From: Microbacteriaceae bacterium UBA6152
GTDB taxonomy: Bacteria; Actinomycetota; Actinomycetes; Actinomycetales; Microbacteriaceae
Reading direction: 5' to 3'
Assembly: GCA_002423075.1 (NCBI GenBank)
Contig: DIUS01000116.1
Span: 1 to 6,172, forward strand
DNA length: 6,172 bases
Below the pieces are notes generated by a model that saw only the letters and a program-made list of their open reading frames with translations, was not told where the DNA came from and did no database searches. The translations under genes were made by a program, and so were the position numbers. Positions 1 through 6,172 of the stretch are shown here, one piece after another. How positions within the stretch are numbered: the first letter of the stretch is position 1; each line of letters opens with the position of its first letter.

Positions 1-411
1 TCTCCGTCGATCAATCTGCGCGGCGGTGTAGACGACGAGCGGAACCCAGACGACAGTGCCGAGCAGCCAGACGAGCGAGCGCTCGACGAACTCGGGGTCA
101 GCGCCCGCGACAGACTGGGCCAGTGCTCCGCCGATGACGCCGCGCGCGATACCCGCGGCAACCCAGAGCCCGGCCACCACACCCAGGGGGAGCAGGGCAG
201 CGCGACGACGGCCCAGCGCTCCGCCGCCGAGCACGATGACGCCGACGGCGAGGTGCTGCAGCACGGCCGACAGCAGAGACCACGACCACCACGAGTCGAA
301 GCCCGTGACGATCTCGCGCACACCGACGAGGAGGGTGGTCGGCACAAAGAGGCCGAGCCACAGCGCCCAGTGCGTCGCCCACGGGCCACCGAGCGCTTCA
401 CGCATCGTCAT
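1..411 (-). CDS. Multi-pass membrane protein, N-terminal part (runs off left edge)
   Basis: The minus strand is open from an ATG at 411 to the window edge, giving 137 residues with no stop. It begins MTMREALGGPW; a second in-frame ATG at 405 is an alternative start. Four hydrophobic stretches are visible at about residues 15-31, 43-64, 73-95 and 112-131, separated by short charged turns (RE at 32-33, GRRR at 67-70, DPEFVER at 105-111). The visible part ends in a basic AAQIDRRR just after the fourth segment, as expected at the cytoplasmic side of a membrane domain. It could be a complete small membrane protein close to its end, or the N-terminal membrane domain of a larger sensor or regulator, since such domains often continue into a cytoplasmic helix here. 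I do not recognise the family. No strong Shine-Dalgarno or TAnnnT hexamer lies upstream. Coding on this strand is preferred because the opposite strand encodes only low-complexity Arg/Ser/Pro/Thr sequence. Confidence 0.72.
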   Translation of the reverse strand, partial: MTMREALGGPWATHWALWLGLFVPTTLLVGVREIVTGFDSWWSWSLLSAVLQHLAVGVIVLGGGALGRRRAALLPLGVVAGLWVAAGIARGVIGGALAQSVAGADPEFVERSLVWLLGTVVWVPLVVYTAAQIDRRR

Positions 412-486
412 TCGGGATAACTCGCCTTCAGCCGCACGGTCGGTGCGCGCATGTTGCAACGCTCCGATGATGCCTTAACTGAGGCA

Positions 487-523
487 GTCGTTCCTGGTCT
501 CACCCGAAGAGACCAGGAACGAC
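487..523. terminator. Perfect 15-bp hairpin, terminator-like
   Basis: The arm GTCGTTCCTGGTCTC (487-501) is the exact reverse complement of 509-523, with a 7-nt loop ACCCGAA. No T-run follows on either side, but many actinobacterial intrinsic terminators lack one. A short 5-bp inverted repeat (TGCCT 471-475 with AGGCA 482-486) abuts its left side. Both flanking genes point away from it, so it terminates no visible gene. It could be an attenuator in the leader of the leftward membrane gene, the end of an unannotated small RNA, or a barrier to antisense transcription. The structure is certain; its role is not. Confidence 0.6.
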
Positions 524-529
524 CGCTGT

Positions 530-607
530 CGCTGCGGTTCAGCGTCGACCCGAACGACTCAGAACCACCGGATGTCGAAGTGACCCCCGGTGATCCCCCG
601 ATCACCG
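530..607. repeat. Two further stem-loops in the spacer
   Basis: CGCTG (530-534) pairs with CAGCG (540-544) around a 5-nt loop. CGGTGATC (588-595) pairs perfectly with GATCACCG (600-607) around a CCCC tetraloop. An alternative pairing, CACCGG (566-571) with CCGGTG (587-592), would compete with the second hairpin. Together with the hairpin at 487-523 this makes a dense run of possible RNA structure over about 120 nt. No riboswitch or known RNA family was recognised. Confidence 0.4.
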
Positions 608-676
608 TCCGCTTCGTTCCGTTGATTGATCATGCTCCCTGCGTCGTGTCGACTGCAAGCGCTGTCATGCTGGCGT

Positions 677-691
677 GTTCGCATTGCGAAC
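677..691. promoter_or_regulatory. 15-nt dyad, possible operator
   Basis: GTTCGCATTGCGAAC is a perfect inverted repeat with 7-nt arms around a central T. Its size and symmetry resemble a binding site for a dimeric regulator. Its centre lies about 65 nt upstream of the start site predicted from the -10 hexamer at 737-742. It is not the actinobacterial SOS box, whose GAAC/GTTC halves have the opposite order. The regulator is unknown, and a small RNA hairpin is an alternative. Confidence 0.3.
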
Positions 692-736
692 CACGGCCTC
701 CGAGGGCTCGCGAGAGGGGTTCACGAACGGCGGCCC

Positions 737-742
737 TAGAAT
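737..742 (+). promoter_or_regulatory. -10 hexamer of the lipoprotein gene
   Basis: TAGAAT matches the actinobacterial TAnnnT -10 consensus and is the only such hexamer in the spacer on either strand. A start site near 748-750 would give a leader of about 33 nt. The leader holds a small GC hairpin (GCGCC 750-754 with GGCGC 759-763). No good -35 element is present at 16-18 nt. Confidence 0.45.
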
Positions 743-769
743 CTGAAGAGCGCCACGGGGCGCGAGCGC

Positions 770-776
770 GAAAGGG
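770..776 (+). promoter_or_regulatory. Ribosome binding site of the lipoprotein gene
   Basis: GAAAGGG ends 5 nt before the ATG at 782 and fixes that start. It contrasts with ettA, tesB and the 4318 gene, which have no properly spaced Shine-Dalgarno sequence. Confidence 0.6.
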
Positions 777-781
777 TTGTC

Positions 782-1255
782 ATGCGGATCGAGGTGGTGC
801 GGGCATCCGTCGTCGCCGTTCTCGGCACGGTGCTGCTTGTCGCCGGGTGCGCTCCCATCGATGTGCAGCCATCGCCGACCGACGGGCCTTCGGCCGAACC
901 CACCGCCAGCCCGACGCCCGAACCGGATCCCCAACTCGTTGACGGCGGCACCGCCGGGCAGAACCGGCCGTACTTCGAGTTCTTGCTGACGGGCATGCTC
1001 GAGCGCAACCCCGAGCCGTCGAGCCAGACGGTCGTCAACGCGCTGGTCAGCGGCGGATTCGACAAGGCGAGCATGCAGGTGACTGCCGATTCGACTCCGG
1101 TCGGGCAGCGCGCAGACTCGATCTTGGTCTCGGTGCTCATCGGCGACCAGTGCCTGATCGGCCAGATCATCGACTCCGGGTTGACATCTCAGTTGACCGA
1201 CGTGCTTGGTACGGGCCGGTGCCTGATCGGTGAGACGCTCTCCATAGACTGGTAG
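782..1255 (+). CDS. Small secreted lipoprotein (DUF6993-like)
   Basis: This 157-residue protein has a classic lipoprotein signal: charged N-terminus (MRIEVVR), hydrophobic core at 8-21, and lipobox LVAGC with the lipidated cysteine at residue 23. A Pro/Thr/Ser/Glu-rich linker follows at about 28-55, then a small globular domain from about 61 to 150. It should be anchored on the outer face of the cytoplasmic membrane. The globular domain resembles, from memory, the actinobacterial domain family DUF6993; I could not check this, and no function is known to me. The domain carries a CLIG motif twice (residues 124-127 and 147-150), so its two mature cysteines besides C23 may form a disulfide. The gene stops 2 nt before the ettA ATG, and its last codons contain the presumed ettA promoter, so the two may be both co-transcribed and separately transcribed. 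The ATG at 782 is supported by GAAAGGG 5 nt upstream. Confidence 0.88.
   Translation: MRIEVVRASVVAVLGTVLLVAGCAPIDVQPSPTDGPSAEPTASPTPEPDPQLVDGGTAGQNRPYFEFLLTGMLERNPEPSSQTVVNALVSGGFDKASMQVTADSTPVGQRADSILVSVLIGDQCLIGQIIDSGLTSQLTDVLGTGRCLIGETLSIDW
1245..1250 (+). promoter_or_regulatory. Presumed leaderless -10 of ettA
   Basis: TAGACT lies 7 nt before the ettA ATG at 1258, the spacing expected when transcription starts on the A of the start codon. A weak -35 (CTGATC, 1223-1228) lies 16 nt upstream. No Shine-Dalgarno sequence with normal spacing precedes the ATG. The hexamer sits within the last codons of the lipoprotein gene. The same hexamer occurs, read on the minus strand, before tesB at 4310-4305. 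Confidence 0.5.
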
Positions 1256-1257
1256 GC

Positions 1258-2939
<1,682 letters not shown>

Positions 2940-2940
<1 letters not shown>

Positions 2941-3401
2941 TGCGCCTGCATGTGCCGGTGCCGGTGCGCTGGAGCGATCTCGACGCCTATGAGCATGTCA
3001 ACAACGCTCGCATGCTGACGCTGCTCGAAGAGGCCCGTATCGCGGCGTTCTGGAGCGACCCCGACGCGGATGCGCCGACCGCCGTGCTCGAGACCGGTCC
3101 GGGCGCGCCCACGGTGACGCTCGTCGCCGCGCAACGAGTGGAGTATCTGGCGCAGATTCCGTATCACCGCGAGCCGCTCGATGTCGAGCTCTGGATCGGC
3201 AAGCTCGGCGGCGCGAGCCTGCAGGTCTTCTACGAGGTCTACAGCCCGGTGGGGGAGCAGCCGCGCACGTCCTACGTGCGGGCGGCGACGACGATCGTGC
3301 TGGCTGACCGCGAGTCGGGGGCGCCGCGCCGCATTAACGACAGCGAGCGCGAGGCTTGGTTGCCGTACGTCGAGGAGCCGCTGACGTTCCGGCAGCAGTA
3401 G
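2940..3401 (+). CDS. Single-hotdog acyl-CoA thioesterase (4HBT/FadM-like)
   Basis: This 153-residue protein is a one-domain hotdog fold enzyme expected to hydrolyse acyl-CoA thioesters in the cytoplasm. The N-terminal motif VRWSDLDAYEHVNNARM (9-25) followed by LLEEAR (28-33) is the hallmark of the 4-hydroxybenzoyl-CoA thioesterase/YbgC/FadM group. D15 aligns with the catalytic aspartate, and E30/E31 lie on the central helix. The rest (V(E)YL at about 63, LWIGKLGGASLQVFYEVY at 82-99, ATTIVLAD) fits the hotdog beta-sheet. Length is normal for the family. The ATG shares one base with the ettA stop (TGATG) and has no Shine-Dalgarno sequence, so translation is probably coupled to ettA. The substrate cannot be told from sequence; long- or medium-chain acyl-CoA is a guess from the FadM similarity. 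No coding link to EttA function is known to me; the pairing may simply be operon packing. Confidence 0.88.
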
Positions 3402-3416
3402 CGGGTGCACGGGCGG

Positions 3417-4298
3417 TTAGACCTGCGGCACACGCACCATGCCCTCTTGCGCGACGCTCGCCACGAGCAGGCCATCGCGCGTGAAGATGCGGCCCTGCGA
3501 GAGTCCGCGGCCGCCCTGCGCGCTCGGCGACTCTTGCACGTAGAGCAACCACTCGTCGACGCGGGCGAAGCGGTGCCACCACATCGCGTGGTCGAGGCTC
3601 GCCATCTTGAGTCCTGGTGTCGCCCAGGTGGCCCCGTGGCGCCGCAAGATCGGCTCGAGAATCGTGAAGTCGCTCGCGTAGGCGAGCGCGGCCCGGTGCA
3701 GGTTCTCGTCGTCGGGCAGGGGCGAGGTGCTGCGGAACCACACGGCCTGATGCGCGACCGGGTCGGGACCCGGCGCGAAGTAGACGGGAGCATCCACGTG
3801 CCGAAAGTCGAAGGGGCGGCTGTTCGCCCAGTGCTGCGCGACGGGGTGATCGACGGGTGCGAGGAGGTCGCGCGCGCTCGGCAGGTCGTCGGGGCCGGGA
3901 ATGCCAGCGGGCAGCTCGGCCTGGTGCTCGAAGCCGGGGTCGACGTCTTGGAAGCTCGCGATCATCGAGAGGATCGGCCTGCCGTTCTGGTAGGCCTGCG
4001 TGCGCCGCGTCGAGAACGAGCGGCCGTCGTGAATGCGGTCGACCGAGAAGGTGATCGCCTGCTCGTCGTCGCCGGGGCGCAAGAAGTAGCCGTGCATCGA
4101 GTGGATGAAGCGATCAGGCTCGACCGTGCGCATCGCCGCGAGCACCGCCTGCGCGGCGACCTGCCCGCCGAAGACGCGCCGCTGCGGGGTCCACAGGCTC
4201 GGCGCGGTGAAGATGTCTTCGCTCGTGCGGGCGTCGGTGTCGGTGAGTGTCAGGGCAGAGAGCAGGTCTGCAACGGGGTCACGGGTGGGGTCGGTCAC
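3417..4298 (-). CDS. tesB: Acyl-CoA thioesterase II (TesB-type, double hotdog)
   Basis: The 293-residue product matches TesB along its whole length (E. coli TesB is about 286). TesB cleaves medium- and long-chain acyl-CoA to free fatty acid and CoA in the cytoplasm. N-terminal hotdog: RVFGGQVAAQAVLAA (41-55), HSMHGYFLRPGD (66-77), then GRSFSTRRTQAYQNGRPI (92-109) and ASFQ (114-117). C-terminal hotdog: LAYASDFTIL (205-214), MASLDHAMWWHR (232-243) and GLSQGRIFTRDG (265-276), ending SVAQEGMVR (281-289). The catalytic trio known from E. coli (Asp204, Thr228, Gln278) corresponds to D210, S234 and Q284, all present, with Ser in place of Thr. The start is a GTG at 4298; no ribosome binding site precedes it, but TAGACT lies 6 nt upstream, so the mRNA is probably leaderless. 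The stop lies 15 nt from the stop of the convergent 4HBT thioesterase. Confidence 0.94.
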   Translation of the reverse strand: MTDPTRDPVADLLSALTLTDTDARTSEDIFTAPSLWTPQRRVFGGQVAAQAVLAAMRTVEPDRFIHSMHGYFLRPGDDEQAITFSVDRIHDGRSFSTRRTQAYQNGRPILSMIASFQDVDPGFEHQAELPAGIPGPDDLPSARDLLAPVDHPVAQHWANSRPFDFRHVDAPVYFAPGPDPVAHQAVWFRSTSPLPDDENLHRAALAYASDFTILEPILRRHGATWATPGLKMASLDHAMWWHRFARVDEWLLYVQESPSAQGGRGLSQGRIFTRDGLLVASVAQEGMVRVPQV

Positions 4299-4303
4299 AC
4301 GCG

Positions 4304-4310
4304 TAGTCTA
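4304..4310. promoter_or_regulatory. Shared bidirectional -10 element between tesB and the 4318 gene
   Basis: The heptamer TAGTCTA reads TAGTCT on the plus strand (4304-4309, 8 nt before ATG 4318) and TAGACT on the minus strand (4310-4305, 6 nt before GTG 4298). Both match TAnnnT at a spacing suited to leaderless transcription. The start codons are only 19 nt apart, so each promoter's -35 region must lie inside the other gene. No strong -35 is visible in either direction. The two -10 elements overlap almost fully, so only one direction could be opened at a time. Confidence 0.5.
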
Positions 4311-4317
4311 GAGAGCG

Positions 4318-4986
4318 ATGAACGCGTCGTTCACCCTCACCTCACTCCCTGCCGCTCACGACCTCTCGGTGCTGCTCGGCCGCGCCCTGCGCCTCGACGA
4401 GGCCGGGGCCGTGCGGCTCATCGCCGACAGCGGAGTGCTCGCCGTCTATGTCGCCGTGATCACGCCGAAGGGCCTGCTCGACCGCGGCCCGACGGTGTTG
4501 GGCCTGCGCACCTTCGCACTCAGCGAGGGCGCATTCGATGTGGTCGTGCCTATCCGATCGATGCAGGTGCGGGTGGATGCTGCGCTCGCCTCGGCCACGG
4601 AGGGCGCGGTCACGATGGGCGTGCCTGCCGCCGTCAACACCGTGGTGTGGTCGGCGATCTCGCCGCCTCGCGGTGGCTGGCAGCGAATGGCACCGCTCGA
4701 TGCGACAGGATTCGCGACGGCGGCCCGTGCGGGCGTTGAGGAGGTGGCGACGGCGATTCCCGAGGGCACCGGCGAGCAGATCGTGCACCGCGTGCGCAGT
4801 GAGGTGTGGGGTCGACCGCTGCCCGAGGCAGGGCACCTGCCGTCGGGCGCGGCGTTCGCGCTCGAGAGTCTCGGCTTTCTCGGTGACGACCCAGTGCAGC
4901 AGTTCGCGGCCGGCCCGTGGATTCGCCTGAGCACGGCCCGCGGGCACGTGCTCGTCAAGCAGAGCGCTTGGAGCCTGGGCGGCTAA
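4318..4986 (+). CDS. Conserved-looking actinobacterial protein of unknown function
   Basis: This 222-residue protein was not recognised. It has no signal peptide and no clear membrane segment; the composition is Ala/Val/Gly-rich with scattered charges, as for a soluble cytoplasmic protein. Segments that look structured include RLIADSGVLAVYVAVITPKG (33-52), GLRTFALSEGAFDVVVPI (62-79), WQRMAPLD (121-128) and the C-terminal FALESLGFLGDDP (about 180-192), followed by GPWIRLSTARGHVLVK. The regular alternation of beta-like stretches suggests a compact alpha/beta fold, but no catalytic motif is evident. Third codon positions are strongly G/C, supporting real coding. The ATG at 4318 has no properly spaced ribosome binding site (GAGAG is only 2 nt away) and probably starts a leaderless mRNA. 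It is divergent from tesB over 19 nt, which hints at shared regulation but does not show function. Confidence 0.82.
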   Translation: MNASFTLTSLPAAHDLSVLLGRALRLDEAGAVRLIADSGVLAVYVAVITPKGLLDRGPTVLGLRTFALSEGAFDVVVPIRSMQVRVDAALASATEGAVTMGVPAAVNTVVWSAISPPRGGWQRMAPLDATGFATAARAGVEEVATAIPEGTGEQIVHRVRSEVWGRPLPEAGHLPSGAAFALESLGFLGDDPVQQFAAGPWIRLSTARGHVLVKQSAWSLGG

Positions 4987-4995
4987 ACCCAGTTC

Positions 4996-5069
4996 TTGCA
5001 CGAGTGTGCCCGTTGCACGCGAGTGTGCCCGCGCGGAACAGGCACAGTTGTGCGTAGCGGGAACACTCG
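4996..5069. repeat. Short direct and inverted repeat cluster in a convergent spacer
   Basis: TTGCACGAGTGTGCCCG (4996-5012) is followed at once by TTGCACGCGAGTGTGCCCG (5013-5031), a tandem copy differing only by a CG insertion. The core CGAGTGTGCCCG (5001-5012 and 5020-5031) recurs inverted at 5058-5069 with one mismatch, so the cluster can fold into a long hairpin. Inside the loop GCACA (5042-5046) pairs with TGTGC (5049-5053), and TGTGCC (5024-5029) with GGCACA (5041-5046). It lies between the stops of two convergent genes (4986 and 5082), so a bidirectional terminator is the simplest role. The modular core also resembles a dispersed intergenic repeat. The repeats are certain, the role inferred. 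Confidence 0.6.
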
Positions 5070-5081
5070 GCAGGTGACCCG

Positions 5082-6172
5082 TCAGGGCCGGGCGATCGCG
5101 CGGCCCGCGCGCAGCCCCGTGTGCAGGCAGCCGCCGAGGAAGATGCCTTCGAGCGAGCGGTAGCCGTGCACACCGCCGCCGACACCCGCGGCCTCGCCGA
5201 CAGCGTAGAGCCCATCGATCGGAGCGCCCGTCGCGTCGAGCGCGCGGCTGTCGAGGTCAGTCTGAACGCCGTCGAGGCTTTCGGGTCAGCACGTGCAGCC
5301 GCACGGCGATGAGCGGGCCGTGCTTTGGGTCGGTCAGCCGGTGCGTCGCGGCGACGCGGATGAGCGTGTCGCCCCGGTATCTCCGTGCGCCGCGAATTGC
5401 CGTGAGCTGGGCGTCTTTGCCGAACTCATTGTCGAGCATGCGCTCGCGCGCGGCGATCTCGTCGCGCACGCGCGCGGTGTCGAGCGGAGCATCCGGTTCG
5501 AGTTCCGCCATGCGGGAGACGAGCTCGTCTACAGTGCTCGCGACGATGAAATCGGCGCCCCTCTCTTTGAAGGCTTCGACCGGCCCCGTGGCACCTTTGC
5601 CCAGCCGTTGCCGCAGCAGCTCGCGCACGCTGCGCCGGGTGCGGGTGGGGTTCTGATCGCTGGTCGTAGCCGGTCGTGCGCAGGTGCGCGAGCGTGCCGA
5701 GCGTGTCGAAGCCGGGGAAGAGAGGAGTGGGCAGGCGGCGGCCGGTCGCGTCGAGCTAGAGGCTCGAGGGCCCGGGCAGGATGCGGATGCCGTGCTGCGC
5801 CCACACCGGGGAGTGGTTCTGGATGCCCTTGACGTAGTGCCGCATGCGGTCGCCGTTGATCAGGCGCGCGCCGGCGGCTTCGGCGATGCCGAGCCCGCGG
5901 CCGTCGACGTGCGCGGGCACGCCGCTCACCCTGTGCGGCGGGAGAGCGCCGAGCCGGCTCGGGCCTGCGGCCCCACGAGGTCGTGGTTGTCAGCGATGTC
6001 GCCGGTCGCGATGACGCCCACGCTCGCCGCCAGGGCGAACTCGCAGACGACCTCGCGGTTCGAGAATCGCTGGCCCCGTGCCCCACACGATGTAGACACC
6101 CGGTACCGAGTTGCCGTGACGAGTGGCCGTGTCGCCGCCGCGCTCGGCCTAGCCGACGACGGGAAAGAGCCC
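5082..6172 (-). pseudogene. Decayed FAD-binding dehydrogenase (COG3573/KsdD-like), 5' end off window
   Basis: Joined across three frames, the minus strand matches FAD-binding dehydrogenases related to 3-ketosteroid dehydrogenases and fumarate reductase flavoproteins. Five segments follow in order: GLFPVVG*AERGGDTATRHGN to GTGPAILEP (6172 to about 6056); REVVCEFALA to DNHDLV (about 6056-5974); GPSRLGALPPHR, SGVPAHVDGRGLGIAEAAGA, NHSPVWAQHGIRILPGPSSL*LDATGRRL to TTGYD (about 5971-5663); SDQNPTRT to HVLTRK (about 5661-5278); LDGVQTDLDSRAL through GLYAVGEAAG and HGYRSLEGIFLGGCL to TGA at 5084-5082. Lesions: TAG at 6151-6149 and 5758-5756, both where the family has Trp; frame breaks near 6058, 5972, 5662 and 5277. 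The first break appears to have lost roughly 60 residues and the third about 20, judged from memory of intact relatives. The glycine-rich GGIGGN region is altered to GDIADN and DRMWHY to DRMRHY. The N-terminal FAD fold would lie beyond the right edge. No functional product is expected. Confidence 0.88.

Larger units (their letters stand above)
412..781. other. Divergent intergenic spacer, structured
   Basis: About 370 nt separate two divergently oriented genes. I see no convincing gene here: open frames on both strands give Arg/Ser/Gly-rich sequence with mixed third-position bases, and no tRNA T-arm could be fitted. The spacer holds a perfect hairpin (487-523), two smaller stem-loops (530-544, 588-607), a dyad (677-691) and a promoter plus ribosome binding site for the lipoprotein gene. 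The only TAnnnT hexamer on either strand is at 737-742, so the promoter for the leftward membrane gene is not evident. Confidence 0.6.

Noticed and set aside
56..478. A 140-residue plus-strand open frame at the left edge
   Set aside because: It is rich in Ser/Pro/Thr/Arg and antisense to a minus-strand frame that encodes four well-formed hydrophobic segments.
408..605. A 65-codon minus-strand frame (GTG start at 605) whose TGA overlaps the membrane gene start as ATGA
   Set aside because: The overlap looks like translational coupling, but the peptide is Ser/Gly/Arg-rich with mixed third-position bases, has no good ribosome binding site, and runs through the perfect hairpin. Chance is more likely; ribosome profiling would decide.
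524..780. Possible tRNA in the spacer
   Set aside because: GGTTC-like strings near 536-540 and 718-722 were tested for a T-arm on the plus strand, and a TTCGA at 573-577 on the minus strand; none gave a paired 5-bp stem with a 7-nt loop.
451..942. A plus-strand open frame through the spacer into the lipoprotein gene
   Set aside because: It crosses the hairpins and the promoter and overlaps the signal peptide of the lipoprotein in another frame; the sequence is low-complexity and Arg-rich downstream.
1181..1198. TTGACA and TTGACC as -35 boxes
   Set aside because: No TAnnnT hexamer occurs 16-18 nt downstream of either, so they do not form a promoter with the ettA -10 at 1245-1250.
3405..4739. 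A 444-residue plus-strand open frame across the tesB region
   Set aside because: It is antisense to tesB, whose full TesB motifs and catalytic residues are on the minus strand, and it overlaps the start of the 4318 gene; the peptide is Arg/Ala/Val low-complexity typical of high-GC shadow frames.
4996..5069. CRISPR array
   Set aside because: The units are 17-19 nt, directly adjacent with no spacers, and one copy is inverted.
5756..6151. Amber codon recoding in the dehydrogenase
   Set aside because: The TAG codons could suggest readthrough, but four frame breaks and missing internal segments in the same gene make decay the simpler reading.

Overview
The window looks like a chromosomal segment from a high-GC actinobacterium, most likely of the family Microbacteriaceae. 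This rests on strong G/C preference at third codon positions, a Pro/Thr-rich lipoprotein placed directly before an EttA-type ABC-F gene, and start codons preceded at 6-8 nt by TAnnnT hexamers instead of Shine-Dalgarno sequences, as in leaderless actinobacterial mRNAs. The family-level placement is inference.

Layout from left to right: (a) 1-411, minus strand, the N-terminal part of a multi-pass membrane protein that runs off the left edge; (b) 412-781, a divergent spacer with a perfect 15-bp hairpin, two smaller hairpins, a 15-nt dyad and one recognisable -10 hexamer; (c) 782-3401, three plus-strand genes packed tightly: a small lipoprotein, the ribosome-associated ABC-F ATPase ettA, and a single-hotdog acyl-CoA thioesterase whose start overlaps the ettA stop as TGATG; (d) 3417-4298, minus strand, a TesB-type double-hotdog acyl-CoA thioesterase, convergent with (c) across 15 nt; (e) 4318-4986, plus strand, an unrecognised 222-residue soluble protein divergent from tesB across 19 nt; (f) 4987-5081, a convergent spacer filled with short direct and inverted repeats; (g) 5082-6172, minus strand, a heavily decayed FAD-binding dehydrogenase pseudogene that continues off the right edge.

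The functional core is housekeeping: translation control by EttA plus two unrelated-architecture acyl-CoA thioesterases on either side of a convergent junction. No mobile element, CRISPR array, rRNA or tRNA was seen, and no clear multi-gene novel system is present. The points most worth a second look are the shared, face-to-face -10 hexamer between tesB and the 222-residue gene, the apparent leaderless start of ettA inside the lipoprotein 3' end, the strong hairpin in a divergent spacer where no gene ends, the repeat cluster at 4996-5069, and the multiply broken dehydrogenase.
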